Shown piece by piece: positions 1 to 8,117 of a stretch of 38,575 nt of DNA; position 1 is the first letter of the stretch, and each line of letters begins with the position of its first letter. The notes under the pieces are model-generated. The model saw only the letters and a list, made by a program, of their open reading frames with translations. It had not been told where the DNA came from and did not search any database. The DNA is from Sporosarcina globispora (lineage in GTDB: Bacteria > Bacillota > Bacilli > Bacillales > Cytobacillaceae), in NCBI RefSeq assembly GCF_001274725.1, contig NZ_LGUF01000007.1:1285746-1324320 (forward strand). The letters are read 5' to 3'. A program made the position numbers and the translations under genes.

Positions 1-224
1 AGGGTAAGAAAAAGTCGATGTAAACCATAGCCAGTTGGTCCAGCTTCATAACACACTCGAAGATTCTCTTTTTCTCCAAGCTTTTTTACTAACTTCCTAA
101 TGGATTCCGGGGTGTTAGGAATCATTCCCCAATACCTTGGCTCATCACGACCTTCATCTGCAATGGCAACGGCAATTTTTTCCTTTGAAACGTCTAAACC
201 TACATATTTTATGGTATCCTTCAT
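1..224 (-). CDS. IS110-family RNA-guided DEDD recombinase, N-terminal part (runs off window)
   Basis: Read from an ATG at 224 on the minus strand, the protein begins with the GLDVSKEKIAVA motif typical of IS110-family transposases, whose Asp is the first RuvC-like acidic residue. It continues to YEAGPTGYGLHR, which carries the second acidic residue of the DEDD set. AAGGAGCT sits about 7 nt before the ATG. Only about 74 codons are inside the window, so the C-terminal serine domain cannot be seen. IS110 enzymes are known to integrate their element using a bridge RNA encoded in a non-coding end, and the sequence just upstream of this gene is unusually structured. Intactness cannot be judged. Confidence 0.9.
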   Translation of the reverse strand, partial: MKDTIKYVGLDVSKEKIAVAIADEGRDEPRYWGMIPNTPESIRKLVKKLGEKENLRVCYEAGPTGYGLHRLFLT

Positions 225-335
225 AATAGCTAGCTCCTTTCGTAATGTAGCTCTGATTTGGTTTGTTTTTTCCAGTAAACAGTGTAACCAAATTAACCTA
301 CGGTGTTACGAGTAAGGAGCTAGTTTCGTTCATGA
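225..335 (-). ncRNA. Candidate IS110 left-end structured RNA (bridge-RNA-like)
   Basis: The non-coding end upstream of the recombinase holds nested inverted repeats. An outer pair is CTAGCTCCTTTCGTAA (230-245) against TTACGAGTAAGGAGCTAG (306-323), which differ by two extra bases. An inner 8-bp perfect pair is ATTTGGTT (256-263) and AACCAAAT (286-293). In the IS110 group (IS621 type) the bridge RNA is encoded in the end upstream of the gene, so position and fold fit. Element boundaries, transcription and guide loops are not established, and the outer arm overlaps the recombinase ribosome binding site, so translational control is an alternative. Confidence 0.42.
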
Positions 336-422
336 TAACTTAAGGATTGTATATATAGGATAATCTCTTTCCTTTTTGTTAAAATGATCAGTAAAAGAAA
401 GTCCGGAATATGGAGTGATTTC

Positions 423-800
423 ATGGTAGAGTATCCTCTTGAATACTACGAATTCTTTGTCAGTTTTAATGAAGGTGACTATTACACATGCCATGATCTT
501 CTGGAAGAAATGTGGATGACGGATAAAGGCAACCTATTTTTTAAAGGCCTGCTGCAAATGAGCGTCAGCATCTACCATTATGAATATGGCAATGTCAAAG
601 GTGCAAGGCTGATGATGCAGGCTGCACATGAATATTTGCAGTCTTACCGGCCTAAACACTGGGGGCTTGATCTTGAGCATGTATATGAGTTTATTGAAGA
701 ATGCATATCCATATTTCCCGAAGATATCGATCGGCTGCCATTTGAAAAGATAGGAATTCTTCCTAAACTGCCGCCGCTGGTATTGTATCTGGAAGATTAA
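423..800 (+). CDS. DUF309 family protein
   Basis: A 125-residue protein with the DUF309 signature: CHDLLEEMW near residue 25 and FFKGLLQMSVSIYHY near residue 40, a helical family built around conserved His/Glu/Trp positions. The ATG at 423 is chosen over an upstream in-frame ATG at 384 because GGAG lies 8 nt before it. No biochemical role is established for the family that I can state. It stands alone between the IS110 end and the promoter of pepA, on the same strand as pepA. Confidence 0.88.
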   Translation: MVEYPLEYYEFFVSFNEGDYYTCHDLLEEMWMTDKGNLFFKGLLQMSVSIYHYEYGNVKGARLMMQAAHEYLQSYRPKHWGLDLEHVYEFIEECISIFPEDIDRLPFEKIGILPKLPPLVLYLED

Positions 801-829
801 CAAACTAAGAACGTCATAAAATTGGATAG

Positions 830-858
830 TCGAAATAATTCAGTATTTTCGATATAAT
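830..858 (+). promoter_or_regulatory. Putative sigma-A promoter of pepA
   Basis: A perfect TATAAT at 853-858 has TCGAAA (830-835) 17 bp upstream as a weak -35. It lies 29 bp before the pepA start codon, which fits a short leader. Assigned from sequence only. Confidence 0.5.
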
Positions 859-887
859 AAGATGAAATATATTATGGGGGTGCCTGA

Positions 888-2390
888 ATGTTTTCAGTAA
901 AGAATGAGTTCGACTTCTCAGCTGAACAAGAATGCCTGATCGTAGGTGTGTTTGATAGACCAGCCAAGTTTGAAGGGGTACTGGCCCGTGCAGATGAACA
1001 ATTTGACGGCCATCTGACAGAGCTGGTGAAGAGCGGCGATATTTCTGCCAAGAAAAAAGCAATTGCAAAAATACATACTTTTGGAAAAATCGGGGCCAAG
1101 CGTTTGATTACAGTCGGTCTCGGAAAAGAAAAAGAATTAAGCTTTGAAGTATTGCGTGAAGCATTGGGCAGGGCTTTTAAGGAAGTAAAATCATCCAAGC
1201 TTCAAAACGCTGGTGTATACCTTGATACATTTATAGGAGGAGATGTGGATGCGCTTGATGCAGCCCATGCAGTAAGCGAGGCATTTGCTCTTTCGACCTA
1301 TAAGTTTGAAGATTACAAACAGAAATCGAATGAACCGGAAAAAGAAATTGAAAATATTGCCGTTTATAGCGAAGCGGCAGATGAGGAAGAGGTAAAGGCC
1401 TCTCTTACAGTAGGGTATGCCTACGGAAATGGAACGAACTCAGCCCGTACATTAGTCAATCTTCCAGGCAACATGCTGACTGCCACAGATATGGCAAATT
1501 ACTCTTCTGAACTGGCATGGAGATACGGATTCGAAGTTGAAATCCTTGAAAAAGAGGATATGCTTAAGCTTGGCATGGGTGCTCTTTTAGCGGTGAATCA
1601 GGGGTCAGCAGAGCCTCCTAAGATGATTGTCCTAAAATACCAGGGCAAGGAAGAATGGAAAGATGTCATCGGCTTGGTCGGCAAAGGAATTACCTTTGAT
1701 ACAGGAGGCTATTCCATTAAGCCGAAGGACGGCATTGTCGGAATGAAATCCGATATGGGCGGCGCAGCGGCTGTTCTTGGGGCTATGGAAGTCATTGGAG
1801 AGCTGAAGCCTGAACAGAACGTTGTCGCTGTTATTCCTTCTACAGACAATATGGTGAGCGGAACAGCATTCAAGCCGGATGATGTGATCACATCCATGAG
1901 CGGAAAAACAATTGAAGTTCTTAACACGGACGCAGAAGGTCGCTTGGCTCTTGCTGATGCGGTAACATATGCGAAGCATCATGGAGCAGACTGCCTGGTG
2001 GATGTTGCTACCCTGACTGGCGGTGTCATTATCGCACTGGGAGAAGAAACAACAGGTGCTTTAACCAATAATGAAGAGTGGTTTGAGCAGGTGCTGGAAG
2101 CATCCTATGAAGCTGGTGAACCAATCTGGCGCCTGCCTCTATTTGAAAAAGATAAAGAAAGAATCAGAAGCAGCAAAATTGCTGATCTGAACAACTCGCC
2201 TGGACGTGCCGGACATGCCATCATGGGCGGTGGCTTTGTCGGTGAATTTGCAGAAGACACGCCTTGGGTGCATCTCGATATTGCCGGTACAGCCACAACA
2301 GCGAAGAGCCATGATCTTGGGCCAGACGGTGCGACAGGCGTTATGGTGCGCACATTGGCATTACTGGTTGAAAGATTTGAAGCTAAATAA
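888..2390 (+). CDS. pepA: Leucyl aminopeptidase, M17 family
   Basis: A 500-residue cytosolic metallo-aminopeptidase that removes N-terminal residues from peptides. The C-terminal catalytic domain shows [10 protein letters not shown] (K266, D271) and the M17 signature NTDAEGRL (residues 346-353, with metal ligands D348 and E350). Length is normal for the family. The start ATG at 888 is preceded by GGGGGTG. In B. subtilis the orthologue is yuiE, followed by yuiF and yuiH as here. Transcription probably starts at the TATAAT 30 bp upstream and ends at a hairpin 15 bp after the stop. Confidence 0.97.
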   Translation: MFSVKNEFDFSAEQECLIVGVFDRPAKFEGVLARADEQFDGHLTELVKSGDISAKKKAIAKIHTFGKIGAKRLITVGLGKEKELSFEVLREALGRAFKEVKSSKLQNAGVYLDTFIGGDVDALDAAHAVSEAFALSTYKFEDYKQKSNEPEKEIENIAVYSEAADEEEVKASLTVGYAYGNGTNSARTLVNLPGNMLTATDMANYSSELAWRYGFEVEILEKEDMLKLGMGALLAVNQGSAEPPKMIVLKYQGKEEWKDVIGLVGKGITFDTGGYSIKPKDGIVGMKSDMGGAAAVLGAMEVIGELKPEQNVVAVIPSTDNMVSGTAFKPDDVITSMSGKTIEVLNTDAEGRLALADAVTYAKHHGADCLVDVATLTGGVIIALGEETTGALTNNEEWFEQVLEASYEAGEPIWRLPLFEKDKERIRSSKIADLNNSPGRAGHAIMGGGFVGEFAEDTPWVHLDIAGTATTAKSHDLGPDGATGVMVRTLALLVERFEAK

Positions 2391-2404
2391 CTACGAATTC
2401 AATT

Positions 2405-2428
2405 CTCCGGAGCAATCCGGAGTTTTTT
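2405..2428 (+). terminator. Intrinsic terminator of pepA
   Basis: CTCCGG / CCGGAG stem with a 6-nt loop, followed by seven T. Confidence 0.85.
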
Positions 2429-2470
2429 TATGTGAATTTTGTAGAGTGAAATGGCAAAGGAAAAGTGAAT

Positions 2471-2563
2471 ATGAACTTTACCGGCCAGTATATACAAAAT
2501 ACAGGCCAAAACCAGCAATTTACCGGCCAAACAGCTGCCTCTGGCGCAAACTCCCATATCTGA
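2471..2563 (+). CDS. Possible 30-residue peptide with TGQ heptads (speculative)
   Basis: An ATG at 2471 opens a 30-codon frame ending in TGA at 2561-2563. The peptide has a heptad pattern, with TGQ recurring three times at 7-residue spacing (FTGQYIQ, NTGQNQQ, FTGQTAA). AAAGGA lies about 10 nt upstream of the ATG. The same DNA is an exact 21-bp tandem repeat, so the heptad may only reflect a repeat whose period is divisible by three. No promoter is evident between the pepA terminator and this frame. I do not recognise a family. Confidence 0.25.
   Translation: MNFTGQYIQNTGQNQQFTGQTAASGANSHI
2479..2541. repeat. Three 21-bp tandem repeats
   Basis: Units beginning TACCGGCCA or TACAGGCCA start at 2479, 2500 and 2521, an exact 21-bp period. 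The core is conserved and the second half of each unit diverges. The array lies 50 bp downstream of the pepA terminator. Confidence 0.75.
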
Positions 2564-2686
2564 ATCTGCCCAAAATCATTGACATGAAAAGTGTAAGTAT
2601 GATAGTTTAATACTTGTATTTTAGTTCTCTACCGATTTAGCATAATAAAGCGTTGGGCATCTAAGTAACAGAAAGAGGGTAGCATC

Positions 2687-3997
2687 ATGAATGCAGTTAT
2701 ACTTGCAGTTCTAATCATGCTTGTTCTCAGCCTTCTGCGGGTCAATGTGGTACTTGCCCTTGTGGCGGGCGCATTGGCAGGCGGGCTGGCAGGCGGATTA
2801 AGCATAGATAAAACGATTGAAGTTTTCTCAAACGGGCTTGGCGGAAGTGCTGAAGTTGCGTTAAGTTATGCTTTATTAGGCGGATTTGCCATAGCAATTT
2901 CCGCAACTGGGCTTCCTAACTTAATGGTGGAATGGGTTCTGGCAAAGGTCGGAAAAGACGGCGAATCCAGAGGGAAAACTTTACCAAAGGCACTTATTAT
3001 ATTTTCTATTTTACTAATGGCTATTTTTTCCCAAAACTTGATTCCGATTCATATCGCGTTTATTCCCATTTTAATTCCGCCTTTGCTGAAGGTAATGAAT
3101 GAATTGAAAATAGATCGCCGTCTGATAGCATCTGTTTTGACATTTGGTTTGACGGCTCCGTATATTCTGCTGCCTGCAGGCTTTGGCCAAATATTCCATG
3201 GAATCCTCGCTGAAAATATGGAGAACAGCGGATTGGCAGTGGAAATGGCGGACATCCCGAAGGCTATGCTTATTCCTGTAGCCGGGATGGCTGCAGGTCT
3301 ATTGGCGGCATTATTCGTTTACCGTAAAAAGAGGGATTATCGCCCATCAGAATTAATAGAGATGGAAAAAAACGATTATTCCAAGAAGGGCATTATTTTT
3401 TCTCTCATTGCGATTGCAGCGGCTCTTATTGTGCAGCTGCAGCTGGATTCCATGATCTTTGGTGCAATGACAGGTATTTTGGTTATTTATATCAGTGGTG
3501 CTGTTAAATGGAAAGAGGCAGATCAGCTTTTAACAGAAGGTATGAAAATGATGGCATTCATTGGATTTGTTATGCTGGCTGCATTCGGATTTGCTGATGT
3601 ATTAAAAGAAACAGGCGATGTTGATAGCCTTGTTGAACAGGCTGCAGGAATCATCGGCGATAATAAATCACTTGCGGCATTGCTAATGCTTCTTGTCGGT
3701 TTGCTTGTTACAATGGGGATTGGTTCGTCATTCTCAACGATCCCGATCATTGCAACCATTTTTGTGCCGCTTGCGCTTGAAGTCGGCTTCAGTCCGATGG
3801 CGACGATTTCTCTTGTAGGGACAGCTGCTGCTCTTGGAGATGCAGGTTCACCTGCTTCAGACAGTACATTAGGGCCAACGGCAGGCTTGAATGCAGATGG
3901 ACAGCACAATCACATATGGGATACTTGTGTGCCAACATTCCTGCACTACAATATTCCGCTCATCCTGTTTGGATGGCTTGCAGCAATGATATTATAA
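2687..3997 (+). CDS. yuiF: Na+/H+ antiporter family membrane protein, YuiF type
   Basis: A 436-residue polytopic membrane protein (about 11-12 hydrophobic segments) of the NhaC/ArsB-like ion transporter class. Small-residue-rich helices near the C-terminus carry MGIGSSFSTIPIIATIFVPL and GTAAALGDAGSPASDSTLGP, typical of this antiporter family and likely in the substrate path. Gene order pepA-yuiF-yuiH equals B. subtilis yuiE-yuiF-yuiH. GAGGG precedes the ATG. The substrate is not proven: the family label is Na+/H+ antiporter, but relatives move organic substrates. It has its own hairpin terminator. Confidence 0.85.
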   Translation: MNAVILAVLIMLVLSLLRVNVVLALVAGALAGGLAGGLSIDKTIEVFSNGLGGSAEVALSYALLGGFAIAISATGLPNLMVEWVLAKVGKDGESRGKTLPKALIIFSILLMAIFSQNLIPIHIAFIPILIPPLLKVMNELKIDRRLIASVLTFGLTAPYILLPAGFGQIFHGILAENMENSGLAVEMADIPKAMLIPVAGMAAGLLAALFVYRKKRDYRPSELIEMEKNDYSKKGIIFSLIAIAAALIVQLQLDSMIFGAMTGILVIYISGAVKWKEADQLLTEGMKMMAFIGFVMLAAFGFADVLKETGDVDSLVEQAAGIIGDNKSLAALLMLLVGLLVTMGIGSSFSTIPIIATIFVPLALEVGFSPMATISLVGTAAALGDAGSPASDSTLGPTAGLNADGQHNHIWDTCVPTFLHYNIPLILFGWLAAMIL

Positions 3998-4003
3998 AAA
4001 TCG

Positions 4004-4032
4004 AGCAGCTTCTCTTAAAGGGAGGCTGCTTT
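4004..4032 (+). terminator. Terminator after yuiF
   Basis: AGCAGCTTCTC pairs imperfectly with GGGAGGCTGCT across a short A-rich loop, followed by only a few T. Confidence 0.6.
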
Positions 4033-4096
4033 CCCATTGCTTTTATCCACCCAAAAAGTAGGGTACGATATAGGAAAAAGAACAGAGGTGTCTCTT

Positions 4097-4693
4097 ATGT
4101 ATTTTGGGAAAATCAGAAAGCAGACCTCCGGGAGGGTACCGCCAAACCAAAATGTAACCACTGCGTTTCCTGTGCTGCATTATGGGAATGTTCCTTACTA
4201 TAAGGATATGCAGGAATGGAATCTGCAGGTATTTGGAGAAGTGGAAACTGAGTTATCCTTTTCACATGAGGAAGTAATGAATCTTCCGCAGACCGAGTAC
4301 AAAAATGATATCCACTGTGTTACGGGCTGGTCAAAGCTTGATAATGTTTGGAAAGGAGTCTCCGCCGCTGAAATTGCCAAGCAGACAGGTGTAAAAGAAA
4401 CGGCACAATTTGTGATCCTCCATGCCGAAGAAGGATGGACCACCAACCTTCCTATTGAAGATTTCCTTAAGGATACTAGTTTGCTTGCCCATACACACAA
4501 CGGTGAGCTCCTGGCTCCTGAGCATGGGTTTCCCCTGCGAGCCGTAATTCCGCATCTTTATTTCTGGAAAAGCGCAAAGTGGGTCAGGGGCATCGAATTT
4601 TCAAAAATGGATAAACCAGGATTTTGGGAGAATAATGGATATCACAACTATGGAGATCCTTTCCGCGAGCAGCGTTTCAGCTGGGATGATTAA
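4097..4693 (+). CDS. yuiH: Sulfite-oxidase-like molybdopterin-binding protein, YuiH type
   Basis: A 198-residue single-domain protein of the sulfite oxidase molybdopterin-binding fold. HCVTGWS (Cys near residue 74) matches the motif whose Cys ligates molybdenum in this superfamily. Further conserved parts are HGFPLRAVIPHLYFWKSAKW and the C-terminal YHNYGDPFREQRF. No signal peptide, heme or dimerisation domain is seen, so it is a minimal cytosolic member and its electron acceptor is unknown. The ATG at 4097, with AGGTG 7 nt upstream, is preferred over an upstream in-frame ATG. It follows yuiF as in B. subtilis. Confidence 0.85.
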   Translation: MYFGKIRKQTSGRVPPNQNVTTAFPVLHYGNVPYYKDMQEWNLQVFGEVETELSFSHEEVMNLPQTEYKNDIHCVTGWSKLDNVWKGVSAAEIAKQTGVKETAQFVILHAEEGWTTNLPIEDFLKDTSLLAHTHNGELLAPEHGFPLRAVIPHLYFWKSAKWVRGIEFSKMDKPGFWENNGYHNYGDPFREQRFSWDD

Positions 4694-4695
4694 TA

Positions 4696-4722
4696 AAAAG
4701 CGTTACATGGAGTAACGCTTTT
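4696..4722. terminator. Bidirectional terminator, yuiH / racA
   Basis: A perfect 11-bp stem AAAAGCGTTAC / GTAACGCTTTT with a 5-nt loop, A/T-flanked on both sides, between convergent genes. Confidence 0.88.
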
Positions 4723-4729
4723 ATGTTTA

Positions 4730-5251
4730 TTAAAACCCGAATAGCATGGTGAAAATATTTTTCTTCTTTAACTTCTTCCTTGGCTTATCCTGATCGAAAA
4801 CTAACAGGGTGTCAGCAGGGATGCTTCGGTTTTTGGCGGCTGACTTGGCTTCAAGATCTTCAATCCGTTTAAGCAGGCGTGCATTTTCTTTCTGCAGTTC
4901 TTCTATTTCGCTGCGGTGCTGCAGCAGCTGATAAGAGACAACATCATCCGCTTTTCCGTTCAGCCGCTGCTCGAGCTCACTGATCTTCAAATAAATTTTT
5001 TCCATGGCTGGGGCAGATATATCCCCTTTTACCGTACCTTTTCTGGCATTTTTGCCGTTAACTGTCACATCCTGCAAAATAATCCCCTGATTAAGCTGCT
5101 CCTGAACCTGCTTCAGCAGGTCAATATCTTCATTTGTAAATAAGTAATGGCCCAATTCATTCCGTTCCGTCCGGAGTTCCAGTTGTTTAACCCATCGCTG
5201 AATAGTGCTTGGCGAAACCCCTAACAATTTGGCAGCAGCACTTGTATTCAT
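4730..5251 (-). CDS. racA: Chromosome-anchoring protein RacA
   Basis: 173 residues. The N-terminus is a MerR-like winged helix (MNTSAAAKLLGVSPSTIQRW, then LRTERNELGHYLF near residue 26) that in B. subtilis RacA binds origin-proximal DNA. A central coiled coil (about residues 90-135, ELEQRLNGK and EIEELQKENARLLKRIEDLE) follows. A lysine-rich hydrophobic tail ends in KKNIFTMLFGF, consistent with polar anchoring through DivIVA or membrane. The known role is tethering the prespore chromosome to the pole during sporulation. The start has GGGAGG 9 nt upstream. The B. subtilis protein is about 10 residues longer. Confidence 0.85.
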   Translation of the reverse strand: MNTSAAAKLLGVSPSTIQRWVKQLELRTERNELGHYLFTNEDIDLLKQVQEQLNQGIILQDVTVNGKNARKGTVKGDISAPAMEKIYLKISELEQRLNGKADDVVSYQLLQHRSEIEELQKENARLLKRIEDLEAKSAAKNRSIPADTLLVFDQDKPRKKLKKKNIFTMLFGF

Positions 5252-5351
5252 TCCTGATCCCTCCCGTTTTTACAATGGATTCTATCCGGATAACGGGAAG
5301 TCCTTCCCAGTTGACAAAACAAGTTTTCTTTCGGCAAAGAAAGTGGTGTTT

Positions 5352-5882
5352 TTACAATTTTTTATAATCCTGAACTTCAGCTTCTGATTTCAGATTCAAA
5401 CATTTTTCTGTCACCCAGCCTATTGTTCCGCCAATCACGGCACCGCCTATTATATCAGAAGGGTAATGGTGGCCTGCCCAAATACGCGCGAAGCCTGTGA
5501 GCGCTGAAATCCACAGCAAAATTCGGCCTATAAATCGATTGCCGTAAAAAATGACGACAGAAGCAGCAAACGACACTACTGTATGCTTGCTAGGAAAACT
5601 TGAATCTCTTTTGGACGGGATTAATATTCCAACCTTGTTTTTTATGAAGGGGCGGGGCTTAAAATAACAAATTTTTATTATCTTATTTGCGAAAATAGCG
5701 ATCAGGGAAGCTGCAGCAGCTTTTTTTGCTGCTGTTTTGGAGGGGCCTTTTGCCAGCCACATGCATGCCAGTATGAATAAATATAAATATCTAGCCTTGT
5801 TTGATAAAAGAATCATCAAAAAATCCATGAAAGCAATATGTCCGGACAACCGGTTGATTGCCTTGAAAATTTTCAGGTCCAT
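5352..5882 (-). CDS. PAP2 family membrane phosphatase (BcrC/YwoA-like)
   Basis: A 176-residue membrane phosphatase with the three PAP2 motifs: K-ICYFK-PRP (about residues 70-77), SFPSKHT (with the catalytic His) and R-IWAGHHYPSD (His/Asp pair). The motif arrangement resembles B. subtilis BcrC/YwoA, which dephosphorylates undecaprenyl pyrophosphate and affects bacitracin resistance. In BcrC motif 2 reads SFPSDH, here SFPSKH, so substrate preference could differ. AAGGAG lies 7 nt before the ATG. The gene seems monocistronic. Confidence 0.88.
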   Translation of the reverse strand: MDLKIFKAINRLSGHIAFMDFLMILLSNKARYLYLFILACMWLAKGPSKTAAKKAAAASLIAIFANKIIKICYFKPRPFIKNKVGILIPSKRDSSFPSKHTVVSFAASVVIFYGNRFIGRILLWISALTGFARIWAGHHYPSDIIGGAVIGGTIGWVTEKCLNLKSEAEVQDYKKL

Positions 5883-6033
5883 TATTAGTCTCCTTCTGCT
5901 CTTGTCATTGGCAGATTCCTGCTGTCAGGCTCTCTTTTTGGAGGGGGAACTTCTGCCTTTTGTTCAGTTAATATCCTTATTATTTGCAACTCTGAACTTA
6001 AAAACACAATTTGAGTAAAGACATTAAAATAAT

Positions 6034-6060
6034 AAAACCATGCAGCAGCTGCATGGTTTT
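6034..6060. terminator. Perfect 12-bp palindromic terminator
   Basis: AAAACCATGCAG / CTGCATGGTTTT with a 3-nt loop. Either strand would give a hairpin plus short U tract. No intact gene ends next to it, but a minus-strand relic frame stops directly upstream of it. Confidence 0.7.
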
Positions 6061-6160
6061 AAAAGCTATACATAAAATAAGTCTTGCAGATGACCATTTG
6101 AATGTCTTGTTCATTGGTTATGTCACATTTAATTGCCAGAGATTTAACTCCCTTAGTGTT
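6059..6160 (-). pseudogene. Possible relic of a short-chain dehydrogenase
   Basis: A minus-strand frame that is open without a plausible start reads KNTKGVKSLAIKCDITNEQD followed by IQMVI and soon a stop at 6059-6061. The KSLAIKCDITNEQDIQ stretch resembles the cofactor-proximal '..AL.VKCDVTNEEDVQ' segment of SDR oxidoreductases. No Rossmann GxxxGxG or YxxxK motif is nearby, so at most about 35 codons survive. Chance resemblance is possible. Confidence 0.3.
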
Positions 6161-6320
6161 TTTAATAATCAATCCTACAGGGTCAAAATAGACTTCGATA
6201 TAGTATAGACAAGTTAACCATCTATGTGGTGCTAAATTTGTATATTTGCCTTGTCCCAGAATGTATAAGGAAGATAGAAACAGAAAAGGATGGATACCAT
6301 ACGAGGAAGGAGGCAGAAAG

Positions 6321-6566
6321 GTGGAAAGGGAGCAAATAGAGGAGCTTTTTGAAGAAAGCGGATATCACGATTTAAACAGCCAACTTGCATATAAAGTCTG
6401 GATGACCGGGATATGGGATGAAGAGGATGAGGAAAAAATAGAAGCTTTTTTAGATGCTTATTCATTTGAAGGAGAAGGAATATTAACTGACGAGTTTCTG
6501 TATCACTATCGAATATTTGCCTATATTCACGAGAAAAATGCGTTATTTCAGCGGCAGATATTTTAG
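6321..6566 (+). CDS. Uncharacterised acidic 81-residue protein
   Basis: A GTG start at 6321 is chosen because AAGGAGG lies 7 nt upstream; in-frame ATGs further upstream have no such site. The product is strongly acidic (EEDEEKIEAFLDAY), without signal peptide or membrane segment, and looks helical. I recognise no family. It is followed by a strong hairpin terminator, which supports it as a real transcription unit. Confidence 0.62.
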   Translation: MEREQIEELFEESGYHDLNSQLAYKVWMTGIWDEEDEEKIEAFLDAYSFEGEGILTDEFLYHYRIFAYIHEKNALFQRQIF

Positions 6567-6581
6567 GATACATCTTAAAAC

Positions 6582-6617
6582 AAAAACAAACACAGATCCA
6601 GGAACTGTGTTTGTTTT
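6582..6617. terminator. Bidirectional terminator, small acidic gene / alanine symporter
   Basis: AACAAACACAG pairs with CTGTGTTTGTT, flanked by A-rich and T-rich tracts, between convergent genes. Confidence 0.88.
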
Positions 6618-6624
6618 ACTTCTA

Positions 6625-8034
6625 TCAGCCAGCTTTATTAAGCTGCTTATTGGCTGCTTTATAGTGGTTCTCAAAGAATTCGTTAGTATCTTTAACAACA
6701 ACCTTGCTTAAAAGAATTAATGCAATTAAATTTGGAATCATCATTAATGCATTTGCCATGTCTGCAAATGCCCATACAGTTGTTAAGTTGGCAACCGCAC
6801 CGATGCCAGTCGCAAAGATGTAGACTGCACGGTATCCCATAATTCCTTTTGTGCCAACAAGATACTCAAAGCATTTTTCACCGTAAACATACCAGCCGAC
6901 GATGGTGGAGAAACCGAAGAAGATAACTGAGAATGCGACGATATATTCTCCCGCAGTCCCAAGAGCATGGGCAAAGGCTGCACTTGTTAATGCTCCGCCG
7001 TCAAGGCTGCCGTCATGTGCCACCCCAGAGATCAACCCGCCTGTTGTGTCCCAGAAACCAGTCATGATAAGCACAAGTCCAGTCATCGTACAAACAACGA
7101 TTGTAACGATAAATGTACCTGTCATCGCAACAAGTGCCTGTTTTACGGGATGGTCTGTTTTTGCGTTGCCTGCAATAAGCGCTGCTGTACCAAGGCCGGC
7201 TTCGTTAGAGAAAATACCCCTTGAAACACCATTCTTGATCGCTTCAGATACTACAACACCTACAAAACCGCCAGTCGCTGCAACAGGGTTAAAAGCATAA
7301 TAGAAGATAGTCTGGAAACCAGGTATGATCTGGTCATAATTAACTGCCAGAATAAGTAATGCGCCGCCAATATAAAGAAATGCCATGACTGGCACAAAGA
7401 AACCAGCAACTGTACTGATGCGCTGAATGCCGCCGAAGATAATTAAAGCAGCAAGTACAGCAAGAATAATGCCTGTAATCCAATTATTAATTCCGAATGA
7501 AGTATCCATAACAGCTGCAATCGTATTGGATTGAACACTGTTGCCGATGCCAAGTGCTGCAAAAGCTCCAAATATTGCAAATGCAACTGCAAGCCATTTG
7601 AACTTTTTGCCAAGGCCGCGTTCTACATAATACATCGGTCCGCTGGAATACTCGCCATTCGCATTCTTTACACGGTATTTCATTGCCAGTAAAGCTTCGG
7701 CATATTTGGTGGCCATTCCAAGCAAACCAACAACCCACATCCAGAAGATGGCTCCAGGCCCGCCAAGTGTAATAGCAGTGGCAACACCGGCGATATTACC
7801 GTTTCCAATTGTTGCAGCCAGAGCGGTCATCAGAGCTTTAAAGTTACTGACATCCCCCTCGTCATTGGATGAAGCCTGTCCTTCTTTCGTAAATCCTAAT
7901 TTGAATGCATAAATCAACCTTCTGAACTGAAGGCCTTTCAGCATGAATGTTAAAAGAACACCAGTACCAAAAAGCAAAATCAAACTTGGTGTGCCCCAAA
8001 GCACCCCGTTAATTTTATTAAGCGTCTCAAGCAT
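6625..8034 (-). CDS. AGCS-family sodium:alanine symporter
   Basis: 469 residues, about 10-11 membrane segments, full length for the alanine or glycine:cation symporter family. Family hallmarks are visible: GNGNIAGVATAITLGGPGAIFWMW near residue 76, SGPMYYVERGLG, FSNEAGLGTAALIAG and FFGFSTIVGWYVYGEKCFEYL. Known members import alanine (or glutamine/glycine) with Na+. It is divergent from adeR and close to ald, so alanine uptake is the best inference. A sigma-A promoter (8118-8146) and a consensus cre box in the leader suggest CcpA carbon-catabolite control. Confidence 0.94.
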   Translation of the reverse strand: MLETLNKINGVLWGTPSLILLFGTGVLLTFMLKGLQFRRLIYAFKLGFTKEGQASSNDEGDVSNFKALMTALAATIGNGNIAGVATAITLGGPGAIFWMWVVGLLGMATKYAEALLAMKYRVKNANGEYSSGPMYYVERGLGKKFKWLAVAFAIFGAFAALGIGNSVQSNTIAAVMDTSFGINNWITGIILAVLAALIIFGGIQRISTVAGFFVPVMAFLYIGGALLILAVNYDQIIPGFQTIFYYAFNPVAATGGFVGVVVSEAIKNGVSRGIFSNEAGLGTAALIAGNAKTDHPVKQALVAMTGTFIVTIVVCTMTGLVLIMTGFWDTTGGLISGVAHDGSLDGGALTSAAFAHALGTAGEYIVAFSVIFFGFSTIVGWYVYGEKCFEYLVGTKGIMGYRAVYIFATGIGAVANLTTVWAFADMANALMMIPNLIALILLSKVVVKDTNEFFENHYKAANKQLNKAG

Positions 8035-8053
8035 AAAATCGTCGCCTCCCAGA

Positions 8054-8067
8054 TGTTAACGCTTTCA
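8054..8067 (-). promoter_or_regulatory. CcpA catabolite-responsive element (cre)
   Basis: On the minus strand TGAAAGCGTTAACA fits the Gram-positive cre consensus TGWAARCGYTWNCW at every position. It lies about 20 bp before the symporter start codon and about 45 bp after its probable transcription start, a roadblock position. Confidence 0.82.
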
Positions 8068-8117
8068 ATCACTGTGACCAAGACTATTAAAATATGATTT
8101 TTTTGTGAACATGTTCT

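Larger units (their letters stand above)
5883..6320. other. 438-bp stretch without a confident gene
   Basis: Contains a strong palindromic terminator (6034-6060), a possible degraded dehydrogenase fragment on the minus strand (6059-6160) and a 40-codon minus-strand frame from a GTG at 6007 to a stop at 5885-5887, just before the PAP2 start. That frame encodes a Pro/Lys/Arg-rich peptide but has no visible ribosome binding site, so I do not call it. Confidence 0.5.

Noticed and set aside
2579..2603. TTGACA plus TATGAT as the yuiF promoter
   Set aside because: The spacer would be only 13 bp; too short for a sigma-A promoter.
2206..2610. 134-codon frame overlapping the end of pepA
   Set aside because: It is a shadow of pepA that runs on across the pepA terminator; the YRP pattern in it only mirrors the 21-bp repeat.
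5885..6007. 40-codon minus-strand frame ending just before the PAP2 gene
   Set aside because: GTG start without a Shine-Dalgarno site and no recognisable similarity; could be a leader peptide but nothing supports it.
6011..6245. 65-codon plus-strand frame after the palindromic terminator
   Set aside because: Starts without a ribosome binding site, has unusual composition and overlaps the stronger minus-strand relic signal.
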